Origin: CAVSUR01 sp963846005
GTDB taxonomy: Bacteria; Actinomycetota; Actinomycetes; Streptosporangiales; Streptosporangiaceae
Reading direction: 5' to 3'
NCBI GenBank assembly: GCA_963846005.1
Contig: CAWJUH010000001.1
Location: 248,001 to 312,000, forward strand
Length of the DNA stretch: 64,000 nt
The notes under the pieces were generated by a model. That model saw only the letters and a program-made list of their open reading frames with translations, was not told the origin of the DNA and ran no database searches. Positions 16,767 through 24,781 of this stretch are shown piece after piece. The position numbers were made by a program, and so were the translations under genes. Numbering within the stretch: position 1 is the stretch's first letter; every line of letters begins with the position of its first letter.

Positions 16767-17644
16767 TGCGCCCGCACCGCCCGGCGGCCGAACAGGCCGG
16801 ACGGCCGCAGCGTCAGCACCAGGATCAGCGCCGCGTAGAACACCACCACGGCCCAGTTCGGCGACCAGATGTCCACCACCGACTGGACGGTGATCATGAA
16901 GACCGAGGCGGCCAGCGCGCCGCCGATGCTGCCCAGGCCGCCCAGGATGATGATGGCCAGCAGCCGGGAGATCAGGTCATAGCCGCTGTTGGGGTTGAAG
17001 CCGCCGCTGGTGGCGCCGTAGGCCATCCCGCCGGCTGCGGTCACCGCGACGCCGATCCCGAACGTCAGCGCGGCCACCCGGTTCACGTCGATGCCGATCA
17101 GCCGGGCCGCGGTGGCGTCCTGCATGGTGGCCCGCACGCTGCGGCCGAACTTGGTCCGGTACAGCAGCAGGTAGATGGCCGCGACCAGGACCACGGCCAG
17201 GATGAAGCACCAGACGTAGATCCAGCCGATGTAGAAGCCCGCGACCCTGAAGCTGGAGTTGACGTAGGACGCGGACAGCGTGACCACGTTCGGCCCGAAG
17301 ATCCAGTACAGCACGCCCTCCAGGATGATCGCCACGGCGAAGCAGGCCAGCAGCGACATCGAGGTGCGCTCGCTGCCGCGCAGCGGCCTGATCACCACGG
17401 TGTGGATGAGCACGCCGAGCACGAACATCGCCGGGATCGTGATCAGCAGCCCGAGGAACAGGTCGATGTGCAGGTGCACGGACAGCGCGTAGCTGAGATA
17501 GCCGCCGACGATGACCAGGATCCCCTGGGCGACGTTGATGATGTCGAGCACGCCGAAAATCAGCGTCAGCCCGACGGCCATCAGCGCGTAGACGCCGCCG
17601 CCGAGGATCCCGTCGGCGATCGCCGCGTAGATCTGGTTGGCCAT
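16763..17644 (-). CDS. livH: Branched-chain amino acid-type ABC transporter permease LivH
   Basis: A 293-aa permease with about eight transmembrane helices. It opens with the family pattern IADGILGGGVYALMAVGLTL and has the GGLGSIGGALAAS motif near the C-terminus that marks the ATPase-coupling loop region of LivH proteins. It overlaps the livM-livG gene by 4 bases (GTGA) and follows the substrate-binding protein gene by about 50 bp. Confidence 0.92.
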   Translation of the reverse strand: MANQIYAAIADGILGGGVYALMAVGLTLIFGVLDIINVAQGILVIVGGYLSYALSVHLHIDLFLGLLITIPAMFVLGVLIHTVVIRPLRGSERTSMSLLACFAVAIILEGVLYWIFGPNVVTLSASYVNSSFRVAGFYIGWIYVWCFILAVVLVAAIYLLLYRTKFGRSVRATMQDATAARLIGIDVNRVAALTFGIGVAVTAAGGMAYGATSGGFNPNSGYDLISRLLAIIILGGLGSIGGALAASVFMITVQSVVDIWSPNWAVVVFYAALILVLTLRPSGLFGRRAVRAQ

Positions 17645-17693
17645 GTCAGCTCCGTGCCGCTCCGTTCCGGTGCACTGCCCGGCTGCCCCCGGC

Positions 17694-18944
17694 CTAGCCG
17701 CCCCAGGCCGGCTTGGGGTAGAGGATCTTCACCGAGCCCGGGTCGCCGGCCGGCAGCACCTGGACGAACTTGCCGTCCTGCCACTGGAAGATGAACGCGG
17801 TCGCCGACAGGTTCTCGCCGAGGGAGTTGAACTTCACCGGCCCCTGCACCGACTGCAGCGTCACGCCGCTGTGCAGGTAGCTGATGATCTTCGAGTTGTC
17901 GGTGCCGCCGACGTGGGTGACCGCCTGGTCCACGACCTGCCCGACCGAGTAGGCCTCGGCGACGTCGGCGTTGATGGACGACGGGCTGCCGCCGTACTTG
18001 GCCACGTACGCCTTGACCATGGCCTGGCTCTGCGGGTTCTTCGAGCCCGGGTACCAGGCGTCCGGCACCATCATGCCGCTGGCGTTCTTGGTGCCGACCG
18101 CGCTGGTGAACGCGCTGCCCTGGTCCGGGCCGGCGGCGGCGATGAAGATCTTCGGGTTGTAGTGCTGCTGCTCGAACGCGGTCATGAACGCCGACACGGT
18201 CGGCACGTCGGTCGAGCCCAGCACGACCGCCTGCGCCTTGGACGCGGCCACGTCGTCGGCCGGGGCCTTATAGGCCGAGACCTCCTCGGGGAAGATCTTG
18301 GAGTAGACGGTCTTGACCCCGAGCGGCGCCAGCAGGGCCTGGGTGCGCTGCACCTGGGGGGTGGCGAACGGGTCGTTGGCCATCGGGTAGGCCGCGCTGG
18401 CCGGCCGCTGGCCGGCGGGCAGCGACTTCACCCAGGAGGCGAACGGGTCGAGTTCGTTGGCCACCGGCAGGCTGACGTCGAAGACGTTGCTCAGCTTCTG
18501 CGCGAACACGCTCGGCGCGCCGCCGGCGCCCTCGACGAACGCGAAGCCGTACCGGTGCGCGACCGCGGAAGCCGGCGCGGTGAGCAGCGAGGAGAACGGG
18601 CCGAAGGTCAGCGCGACGTGATCTTGGTTGATCAGCGTCTGGTAGTTGGTGGTCACCTGGGTCGGCGAGCTGTTGTCGTTGAGTATCTTCATCTCGACCT
18701 TGCGGCCGAGGATGCCGCCCTTGGCGTTGACCTGGCTGGCCCAGAACTCATAGCCCTGCTGGTAGGCCTTGCCGTCGGCGCTGAAGTCGCCGGTCAGTGA
18801 CAGGGACGCGCCGATGACGATCGGCGATTTGCTGCTGCCGCCCCCCGACGACGAGCCGCTGCTGCCGCAGCCGGCGATGAGCGCCGCGGACACCGCGGCG
18901 GCTGCGGCAAAACTCAGGAACCGGGAGCGGGTCGAGATGCTCAT
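17694..18944 (-). CDS. ABC transporter substrate-binding lipoprotein (Leu/Ile/Val-binding type)
   Basis: A 416-aa periplasmic-binding-fold lipoprotein. It has an N-terminal signal with lipobox ALIAGC (C26), then a Ser/Gly-rich linker and the mature start SPIVIGASLSLTGDFS, characteristic of type I binding proteins of the LivJ/LivK family. The C-terminal lobe ends with a GKFVQVLPAG segment. It is the first gene of the transporter set and captures the substrate; substrate is unknown. Lgt, encoded at 2.9-3.8 kb, would lipidate it. Confidence 0.9.
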   Translation of the reverse strand: MSISTRSRFLSFAAAAAVSAALIAGCGSSGSSSGGGSSKSPIVIGASLSLTGDFSADGKAYQQGYEFWASQVNAKGGILGRKVEMKILNDNSSPTQVTTNYQTLINQDHVALTFGPFSSLLTAPASAVAHRYGFAFVEGAGGAPSVFAQKLSNVFDVSLPVANELDPFASWVKSLPAGQRPASAAYPMANDPFATPQVQRTQALLAPLGVKTVYSKIFPEEVSAYKAPADDVAASKAQAVVLGSTDVPTVSAFMTAFEQQHYNPKIFIAAAGPDQGSAFTSAVGTKNASGMMVPDAWYPGSKNPQSQAMVKAYVAKYGGSPSSINADVAEAYSVGQVVDQAVTHVGGTDNSKIISYLHSGVTLQSVQGPVKFNSLGENLSATAFIFQWQDGKFVQVLPAGDPGSVKILYPKPAWGG

Positions 18945-19041
18945 CCCGGTCCTCCCTTCGGATGAGGATGCTGATAATTCGGGGAGTCAGGCGGGCGGCC
19001 AGGCCGGCAGCCCGTGACGGAGGCGGAACAGATTGCCCACC

Positions 19042-19998
19042 TTAGTGCTCCGGCGTCCCGGGACCGGGGTCAAGCCCGTCCGATACGTCGGCGTCCTCGC
19101 TGACCAGCGTGATCCCCGCCGAGTCCGCCTGCATCTGGAGCAGCGCGGCGAAATCCTGGCCGCCGTAACCGTGCCCGACCAGGCTCTGCACCAGCTGGTG
19201 CACCAGCGCGGCCACCGGCATCGGCACCTCCCGGTCGCGCGCCGCGGCCAGCCCGAGGTCGAAGTCCTTGCGCAGCAGCGCGGCGGTGAATGTCGGGTGG
19301 TAGTCCAGGTTCACCAGGGCCGGCGTCTTGTACCGGGAGAACGTCGAGCCCATCACGCTGTTGTTCAGCGTCTCCAGCAGCGCCTCCCGGCTGACCCCGT
19401 ACTGCTGGGCCAGGATCGTGACCTCGGCCAGGGACTGGATCACCACCCCGAGCAGCAGGTTGTGGCACAGCTTGACGATCCGGGCCGTCTCGCCGTCGCC
19501 GACGTAGGTCGCGCCGCCGCCGAGCAGCGCCAGGTAGGGCCGGGCCTGGTCGAACACCTCGCGCGGCCCGGATACCGCCAGCGTCAGCCGGCCCGCCTCG
19601 GCGACCCGGGGGTTGCCCATGACCGGGGCGGCGAGCAGCGCGGTGCCCCGCTCGCCGAGCCGCTGGCGGATGTGCTCGGACGCCTCGGCTGACACGGTCG
19701 AGCAGTCGACCACGATCTTCGGCGCGGACGTGCCGTCCAGCAGCCCGCCCGGGCCGAGCGTCGCGTCGATCAGGTCCTGGGATGCGCCCACCATGACGAA
19801 GACGATGTCGGCCCGGCCGAGGTCGGCGGCCGAGTCCGCGATCGCAGCGCCACGGGCGGCCAGCGGCTCGGCCTTGGCCCGGGTGCGGTTGTAGACGGTC
19901 ACGTCGCAGCCCGCGGCCAGCAGCCGCCCGGCCAGGGCGGCGCCCATCCGGCCGGTGCCGAGCCATCCAAGCCGGTGGTCAAGCCCCGCCTGTGTCAT
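19042..19998 (-). CDS. 3-hydroxyisobutyrate dehydrogenase-like oxidoreductase
   Basis: A beta-hydroxyacid dehydrogenase family member of about 318 aa. The N-terminal Rossmann motif is GWLGTGRMGAALAGRLL with a YNRTRAKAEPL stretch (NADP-type Arg-Thr-Lys region). The substrate-binding motif reads DCSTVSAEASEHI and the catalytic Lys lies in KLCHNLLLG. ATG at 19998 follows a GGGGGTGGAG sequence; a GTG six bases upstream is also in frame. It lies upstream of the ABC importer genes on the same strand, about 100 bp from the binding protein gene, and may act on the imported compound. Imine reductases and glyoxylate reductases share this fold, so substrate is open. Confidence 0.85.
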   Translation of the reverse strand: MTQAGLDHRLGWLGTGRMGAALAGRLLAAGCDVTVYNRTRAKAEPLAARGAAIADSAADLGRADIVFVMVGASQDLIDATLGPGGLLDGTSAPKIVVDCSTVSAEASEHIRQRLGERGTALLAAPVMGNPRVAEAGRLTLAVSGPREVFDQARPYLALLGGGATYVGDGETARIVKLCHNLLLGVVIQSLAEVTILAQQYGVSREALLETLNNSVMGSTFSRYKTPALVNLDYHPTFTAALLRKDFDLGLAAARDREVPMPVAALVHQLVQSLVGHGYGGQDFAALLQMQADSAGITLVSEDADVSDGLDPGPGTPEH

Positions 19999-20079
19999 CT
20001 CCACCCCCAGGTAGGCCGCCGGCTCCCACCCGGGCCGACAATCGTTTGCGGGATGAAGCCTGTCTCACCGGTCACACCC

Positions 20080-20109
20080 TTGTCAACGGCAAAGTCCGGT
20101 AAATATGCA
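20080..20109 (+). promoter_or_regulatory. Possible promoter for the alpha/beta hydrolase gene
   Basis: TTGTCA at 20080-20085 followed, 18 bases later, by TATGCA at 20104-20109 resembles a -35/-10 pair in the 174-bp divergent gap; a start site near 20116 would leave about 57 bases of leader. Read by eye only. Confidence 0.35.
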
Positions 20110-20172
20110 GCTCATCCTGAATTGCCTGCAAACGTGTGCACCATCCGCCCCGGCCCGTGCCAGACTGGCGCC

Positions 20173-21252
20173 ATGAGCGCAGCGGGCCCCGATCCCCGGC
20201 TGCACGCTGCGATCAGCCACTGGGGACCGCGGTTCGCGGCTGGCGGCGTCTGGCCGGGCGATTTCAGCCAGATCACGGCGGGCCTGCACAGCTGGGACGA
20301 CTGGTGCCGGGGCTGGAGCGAGGCCGCGGGACGGCACGCGCAGCTCGGCCGCGACGCGCTCATGGCGGGCCGGACCCGGTCGGCGGGCGGCCACCTGGCC
20401 CAGGCCGCGGTCTACTACCACTTCGCCAAGTTCCTGTTCGTGCAGGACCCGGGCCAGCTGCGGGCCGCGCACGCCGAGGCGGTGGCCTGCCATACCGCGG
20501 CGCTGCCGTACCTGGACCCGCCCGGCGAGCGACTGGAGATCGGCTTCGGCGGCGGCACGCTCGCGGCCGTGCTGCGCCGCCGCCGCGGGCCCGGGCCGCA
20601 TCCCGCGGTGCTGCTCATCCCCGGGCTCGACTCGGCCAAGGAGGAGTTCGGGCCGGTCGAGCAGACGTTCCTGGACCGCGGGCTGGCCACCATGTCGGTC
20701 GACGGGCCCGGGCAGGGCGAGGCCGAGTACGTGCTGGCGATCCGGCCGGACTGGGAGGAGCCGGGGGCGGTGATCCTGGATGCCCTCGCCGCCCAGCCGG
20801 GCATCGACCCGGGCCGGATCGGGGTCTGGGGCGTCAGCCTCGGCGGCTATTACGCCCCGCGGCTGGCCAGCGGCAGCCCGCGGGTGCGCGCCTGCATCAC
20901 GCTGTGCGGCCCGTACTGCTTCGGCGAGCACTGGGACGCGCTGCCGCAGCTGACCCGGGAGGCGTTCACGTTCCGGTCCCGCTCGGGCAGCGAGGCGCAG
21001 GCCCGCGAGCGGGCGCTGGCGCTGTCGCTGGCCGGGCGGGAGGCCGGGCTGACCATGCCGCTGCTGATCGTGGCGGGCCAGCAGGACCGGATCGTGCCCT
21101 GGCAGGACGCGGTCCGGCTGCGCGACGCCGCGGCGGGCCCGGCCGAGCTGCTGCTGATCGAGGAGGGTAACCACGGCTGCGCCAACGTGCCCTACCGGCA
21201 CCGGCCCTACAGCGCCGACTGGATGGCCCGGGAGCTGTGTGAGCTCTGCTAA
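20173..21252 (+). CDS. Alpha/beta hydrolase (C-C/ester hydrolase type)
   Basis: A 359-aa hydrolase. An N-terminal helical segment (about 1-115, HFAKFLFVQDP) precedes an alpha/beta-hydrolase core with VLLIPGLDSAKEE (oxyanion strand) and nucleophile elbow GVWGVSLGGYY; candidate acid Asp lies in GQQDRIVPW and His in EEGNHGCANV. This layout resembles the FrsA/2,6-dihydropseudooxynicotine-hydrolase group, which cleaves C-C or ester bonds. ATG at 20173 is chosen because upstream residues are unlike the family. Divergent from the dehydrogenase gene; possible functional link to the importer cluster is inference. Confidence 0.8.
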   Translation: MSAAGPDPRLHAAISHWGPRFAAGGVWPGDFSQITAGLHSWDDWCRGWSEAAGRHAQLGRDALMAGRTRSAGGHLAQAAVYYHFAKFLFVQDPGQLRAAHAEAVACHTAALPYLDPPGERLEIGFGGGTLAAVLRRRRGPGPHPAVLLIPGLDSAKEEFGPVEQTFLDRGLATMSVDGPGQGEAEYVLAIRPDWEEPGAVILDALAAQPGIDPGRIGVWGVSLGGYYAPRLASGSPRVRACITLCGPYCFGEHWDALPQLTREAFTFRSRSGSEAQARERALALSLAGREAGLTMPLLIVAGQQDRIVPWQDAVRLRDAAAGPAELLLIEEGNHGCANVPYRHRPYSADWMARELCELC

Positions 21253-21253
21253 C

Positions 21254-21273
21254 CCGGGGGCTGCTGCCCCCGG
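21254..21273 (+). terminator. GC hairpin after the alpha/beta hydrolase gene
   Basis: An 8-bp perfect stem (CCGGGGGC / GCCCCCGG) with a TGCT loop starts 2 bases after the stop codon. There is no T-run, as is common for actinobacterial terminators. Confidence 0.55.
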
Positions 21274-21325
21274 AGCCCCCACGGAGCCATCCGCTCGGGC
21301 CCCGCGGGCCCGCACGACCGGCAGT

Positions 21326-21341
21326 GCTAGCCCGGGCTAGC
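21326..21341. terminator. 16-bp perfect palindrome at the DUF929 stop
   Basis: GCTAGCCCGGGCTAGC is a perfect palindrome that contains the TAG stop of the leftward DUF929 gene. It lies between two converging genes. It could be a weak bidirectional terminator element or a protein site; it has no loop, so a hairpin would need to open its centre. Confidence 0.35.
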
Positions 21342-22197
21342 GGCCGGCGGCCGTGATCCCGGAAGAGCACACTGCGGCGGGCTGGCCGTGGGTCAGCCGG
21401 CACAGCGCGGCGGTGATGCGGTTGGCGGCGCCGTCGATGTCCTTCGCGACCGGGCTCGCGGGATCGTGCATCGCCGCGGCGACCTGGGCCCAGCTCATCC
21501 CGGCCAGCGCCGAGGGCAGGTACTGGGCGCCCCGGATCAGGTACTGGTTGCCGAGGTCGGCGAACGGGAACGAGCCGTCCGCGTAGCGGCGGAACAGCGC
21601 CGCCTGGCCGGCGGTCGGCTGCTGGAGCACCGCATAGCCGGTCACGGTGGCCGGGTCGGGCTTGCCGCTGTACCACTCGACCGGGGTGAAGGACAGGTAC
21701 CTGCTGGCGTAGCGGGCGTGGCTGAACGACAGCGTCGGCGTGTCCGGGTAGGCGTCGGTTGCCGAGGAGTGGATGAAGCGCAGCCCGGTGAAGGTGCCGA
21801 ACCGGCTGAGCGCGGCGGTCAGCGCCCACCGCTCCGCGGCGCAGTACGGGCAGTACTCGCCGCCCAGGTAGAGCACCTGCGGCTTGCCGTGCCAGCTGAG
21901 CAGCGGCTGGCCATGAGTGGCCTGCAGCGGGGCGGCGGTGCCCGCCCCGACCCGGTCGAAGGCGGCGGCGGGCACGCTGGTGACCGCGCGCGCGACCGCG
22001 GTGTCGGCGGTGGCCGGCCGGGCCGGCGGCGCCGAGCTGGTCAGCTTGATCACGGCAAACGCGACGACCAGGGCCACGACCAGCAGCAGGCTGCCGCCCC
22101 CGATCAGCATCGCCCGCCGTGCCCCGGCCCGCCGGGCCCGCTCCTGCTGGAGTTGCCCGCGCGCGGTGCGCTCCGTCAGCCGCTGTCCCTTGCTCAT
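21337..22197 (-). CDS. DUF929-family membrane-anchored thioredoxin-fold protein
   Basis: A 286-aa protein with a charged cytoplasmic N-terminus, one transmembrane helix (about 30-51) and an extracytoplasmic domain with a thioredoxin-like active-site motif C116-P-Y-C119 in YLGGEYCPYCAAERWAL. Later segments (FPFADLGNQYLI) match what I know of DUF929 proteins, whose function is not established; the CxxC suggests a disulfide redox role outside the membrane. The ATG at 22197 lies only 14 bases from a palindromic BlaI-type operator, so it is probably repressed by the divergent BlaI-like regulator. Confidence 0.8.
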   Translation of the reverse strand: MSKGQRLTERTARGQLQQERARRAGARRAMLIGGGSLLLVVALVVAFAVIKLTSSAPPARPATADTAVARAVTSVPAAAFDRVGAGTAAPLQATHGQPLLSWHGKPQVLYLGGEYCPYCAAERWALTAALSRFGTFTGLRFIHSSATDAYPDTPTLSFSHARYASRYLSFTPVEWYSGKPDPATVTGYAVLQQPTAGQAALFRRYADGSFPFADLGNQYLIRGAQYLPSALAGMSWAQVAAAMHDPASPVAKDIDGAANRITAALCRLTHGQPAAVCSSGITAAGR

Positions 22198-22211
22198 CCG
22201 CCCGCCTCCCG

Positions 22212-22237
22212 GTCTACTATCTACGTACATAGATAGT
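22212..22237. promoter_or_regulatory. BlaI/MecI-type palindromic operator
   Basis: A 26-bp inverted repeat, arms CTACTATCTA and TAGATAGTAG around CGTACA, with one mismatched pair (24 of 26 bases symmetric). TACTA...TAGTA ends are the known recognition pattern of BlaI/MecI/CopY-family repressors. It sits 15-40 bases upstream of the DUF929 ATG and 111 bases upstream of the blaI-like gene, ideal for controlling both. It is also strikingly AT-rich for this genome. Confidence 0.85.
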
Positions 22238-22347
22238 AGGTCATGCGGTGAGCGCCGCGGGCCGCGCCGTCGCGGACCTATGCTGGCGGGTGAGCGGCGC
22301 GCCAGGCCGCCGGCGGTACGGCTGCTGGCGGCCGGAAGGCAGGCGGC

Positions 22348-22713
22348 ATGCGCGGGTTCGGGGACCTGGAAGCGGTGATCATGGACCGGGTGTGGGTCCA
22401 CGCCGCCCCGGTCACGGTCCGCGAGCTGGTCGACGAGCTGCAGGGCGAGCGCTCCATCGCCTACACCACGGTCATGTCCACCATGGATAACCTGCATCGC
22501 AAGGGCTGGCTGGACCGGGTCAAGGACGGCAAGGCCTACCGTTATACCGCCACCGCCAGCCGCGAGCAGTACAGCGCCCGGCTGATGCGCGAGGCGCTGG
22601 ACGACGGCGGCGACGCCCAGGTCGTGCTCAGCCATTTCGTCGCCCAGATGGACGGCGCGGAGGCCGACGCGCTGCGCGCGGCGGTGCGCAGGCTACCGGG
22701 CGGCCCGCAATGA
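22348..22713 (+). CDS. BlaI/MecI/CopY-family transcriptional repressor
   Basis: A 121-aa winged-helix repressor: LEAVIMDRVWVHAAPVTVRELVDEL then the recognition region IAYTTVMSTMDNLHRKGWLDRVKDGKAYRYTA, diagnostic of this family, and a short helical dimerisation tail. Its stop overlaps the ATG of the next gene (ATGA), a M56-type membrane protease, giving the classic repressor-protease pair. In beta-lactam systems the protease relieves repression by cleaving BlaI; here no penicillin-binding sensor domain is present, so the signal differs. The palindrome at 22212-22237 is the probable operator. Confidence 0.92.
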   Translation: MRGFGDLEAVIMDRVWVHAAPVTVRELVDELQGERSIAYTTVMSTMDNLHRKGWLDRVKDGKAYRYTATASREQYSARLMREALDDGGDAQVVLSHFVAQMDGAEADALRAAVRRLPGGPQ

Positions 22714-23663
22714 TCATCGCGCTGCTGGCCGCGGCGGCCGGGGCGTTCTGGGCGCCGCCGCTGCTGGCCCGGCTGACCGCGCGGGGGGTGAGCGCCGGGC
22801 TCGGGCTGGCCGCCTGGCTGACCGCGATGGCCAGCACGCTGGCCTGCGCCGCGGTGGCCCTGGTGCTGCTGGCCCGGGTCGTGGCGGCCGGCTGGGACGG
22901 GCTGGCCGAGGTGGTCTGCCGCTCGGTGACCGGGCGGATGTGCGCGCGGTCGGTCTATTCCGGCGCCGCGCTGGAGGTCGCGCTGGGGCTGGCCTGCCTG
23001 GCCGCGGTGGCGGTCGCGACCATGCTGGCCTGGCGGTACGGCCGGGCGCTGCGGCAGGCCGGGCGGCAGACCCGGGCGCACGCCGGCGCCGCCCGCATCA
23101 CCGGGCGGCGGCTGCCCGGCGACGCCGCCGTCGTGGTGCTCGACGCGGCCCGGCCGGCCGCCTACTGCCTGGCGGGCCTGCCGCCGGTGATCGTGCTGAC
23201 CGCCGGCGCGGTCACCGTGCTGGACGGCGCGCAGCTGGCCGCGGTGCTGGCGCACGAGCGGGCGCACCTGGCCGGCCGCCACCACCAGCTGACCGCGCTG
23301 GCCCGCGGCCTGGCCGCGGTGGCGCCCGCGGTGCCGCTGTTCACCCGCGGCGCGGCCGAGGTGGCCCGGCTGGCCGAGATGCGGGCCGATGACGTCGCGG
23401 CCCGGCGCGGTGACCGGGGCGCGCTGATGACGGCGCTGCTGGCCATGGCCACCGGCACGGCGGTGCCGGCCGCGGCGCTGCAGGCGGCCCGGCCCGGCCG
23501 GCCACGGGCGGCGCTCGGCGCGGCGGCCTGCGCGGTGACCGCCCGGATCGAGCGGCTGCTGGACGTGCCCGGGCGATCCCGCCGGGCCTGGCGCAGCCTG
23601 GCCATGATCGCGGCAATTACGGCGCTGGCCGCCACCCCGTGCCTGGCCGCGCTGCTGAGCTGA
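22710..23663 (+). CDS. M56-family (BlaR1-like) membrane metallopeptidase without sensor domain
   Basis: A 317-aa polytopic membrane protein. Hydrophobic helices near 1-22, 32-60 and 88-108, a cytoplasmic zinc-protease motif H182-E-R-A-H186 (AAVLAHERAHLAGRHHQ) with a downstream Glu in RLAEMRADDVAA, and a C-terminal helix (about 295-317). Length and order match short BlaR1/MecR1-type M56 peptidases that lack the extracellular penicillin-binding domain. Overlaps blaI by 4 bases. It presumably cleaves the BlaI-like repressor in response to an unknown signal. Confidence 0.88.
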   Translation: MIIALLAAAAGAFWAPPLLARLTARGVSAGLGLAAWLTAMASTLACAAVALVLLARVVAAGWDGLAEVVCRSVTGRMCARSVYSGAALEVALGLACLAAVAVATMLAWRYGRALRQAGRQTRAHAGAARITGRRLPGDAAVVVLDAARPAAYCLAGLPPVIVLTAGAVTVLDGAQLAAVLAHERAHLAGRHHQLTALARGLAAVAPAVPLFTRGAAEVARLAEMRADDVAARRGDRGALMTALLAMATGTAVPAAALQAARPGRPRAALGAAACAVTARIERLLDVPGRSRRAWRSLAMIAAITALAATPCLAALLS

Positions 23664-23693
23664 CCCGCCCCCGGTCGCCCCGGGGCACCCGGC

Positions 23694-24722
23694 TCACGCC
23701 GCTGGCGGGGCGGTCGAGCCGCGGACGACCAGCTCGGGAGCCAGGAACAAGATCTTGACCGGGCCGTCCGCGCTGCCGCTCAGCCGCTCCAGCAGCAGCT
23801 GCGCGGCCTCGGTGCCCACCTGGTAGTGCGGGAACCGGACGGTGGACAGCGGCGGGCGCAGCCGGTCGACGAACGGCATGTCGTTGAAGCCGATCACCGA
23901 CACGTCCTCGGGACAGCGCAGCCCGGCCTCGTCGAGCGCCTTGTAGCAGCCGATCGCCAGCAGGTCGTTGCCCGCGGCGATCGCGGTGCAGCCGGGCGCG
24001 GCGGCCAGCAGCTTGCTGGCGCAGCGGTAGCCCTCCTCGAGCGAGTAGACCCCGGCCCGCTCGGTCAGGCCCGGGCCGGCGTCCAGCCCGGCCGCCCGCA
24101 TCGCGGCCTGGAAGCCGTGCAGCCGCTCCCGCCCGGTCGAGGTGTCCTGCGGCCCCGCCACGTAGCAGATCCGCTGGTGGCCGAGCCCGGTCAGGTGGGC
24201 GACGACCATCCGCACGCCACGGTCGTTGTCGACCGACACCGACGGGAAGCTGTGCTCCTCGGCCAGCCGGTTCATCAGCACCACCGGCAGCCCGGCCCGG
24301 GCCGCCTCGGCCAGCACCTTGCTGTGCAGGGTCGCGGTGGCCAGCACGTAGCCGTCGACGTGCCTCGCCCGCATCTGCTCGAAGACCATCTCCTCGCGGG
24401 CGTCGTCGGAGTCGGTGTTGCCGAGCAGCGCCACGTAGCCGTCGGCGGCCAGCCGGTCCTCCAGGCCGCGGACCATCGGCGGGAACAGCGGGTTGTTCAG
24501 GTCCGGGATGAGCACGCCGACCGTGTGCGAGCGGCGGGTGCGCAGCGACCGCGCCACCGCGTTGGGCCGGTAGCCGAGCGCGGTCGCCGCGGCCAGCACC
24601 CGCCGTGCAGTGTCCTCGCTGACCAGCAGCCGGGTCTCCGGGTTGAGCGCGCGCGACGCCGTGGCCGGGTGCACCCCGGCCCGCTTGGCCACGTCCCGCA
24701 GGGTAACGGGGGGCTCGGGCAT
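23694..24722 (-). CDS. LacI-family transcriptional regulator
   Basis: A 342-aa sugar-responsive repressor. The N-terminal LacI helix-turn-helix is VTLRDVAKRAGVHPATASRAL with hinge RVLAAATALGYRPNAVARSL, then a type I periplasmic-binding-like effector domain (VGVLIPDLNNPLFPPMVRGLED). ATG 24722 is chosen because GGAG lies 10 bases upstream; a GTG nine bases further up is in frame. It is divergent from the GH38 mannosidase gene across about 60 bp that holds an inverted repeat, so it most likely represses that gene, with a mannoside-derived sugar as inducer. Confidence 0.92.
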   Translation of the reverse strand: MPEPPVTLRDVAKRAGVHPATASRALNPETRLLVSEDTARRVLAAATALGYRPNAVARSLRTRRSHTVGVLIPDLNNPLFPPMVRGLEDRLAADGYVALLGNTDSDDAREEMVFEQMRARHVDGYVLATATLHSKVLAEAARAGLPVVLMNRLAEEHSFPSVSVDNDRGVRMVVAHLTGLGHQRICYVAGPQDTSTGRERLHGFQAAMRAAGLDAGPGLTERAGVYSLEEGYRCASKLLAAAPGCTAIAAGNDLLAIGCYKALDEAGLRCPEDVSVIGFNDMPFVDRLRPPLSTVRFPHYQVGTEAAQLLLERLSGSADGPVKILFLAPELVVRGSTAPPAA

Positions 24723-24750
24723 CGGCGTCACGCTCCGCTCTGGTCCCGAT

Positions 24751-24776
24751 CATCGTAACGGCCGCGTGCGACGATG
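24751..24776. promoter_or_regulatory. Candidate LacI-family operator in the lacI/GH38 divergent gap
   Basis: CATCGT (24751-24756) and ACGATG (24771-24776) form an inverted repeat with a 14-base spacer centred in the short gap between the regulator and the mannosidase gene. LacI operators are usually more compact, so this is tentative. Confidence 0.35.
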
Positions 24777-24781
24777 GCCGA

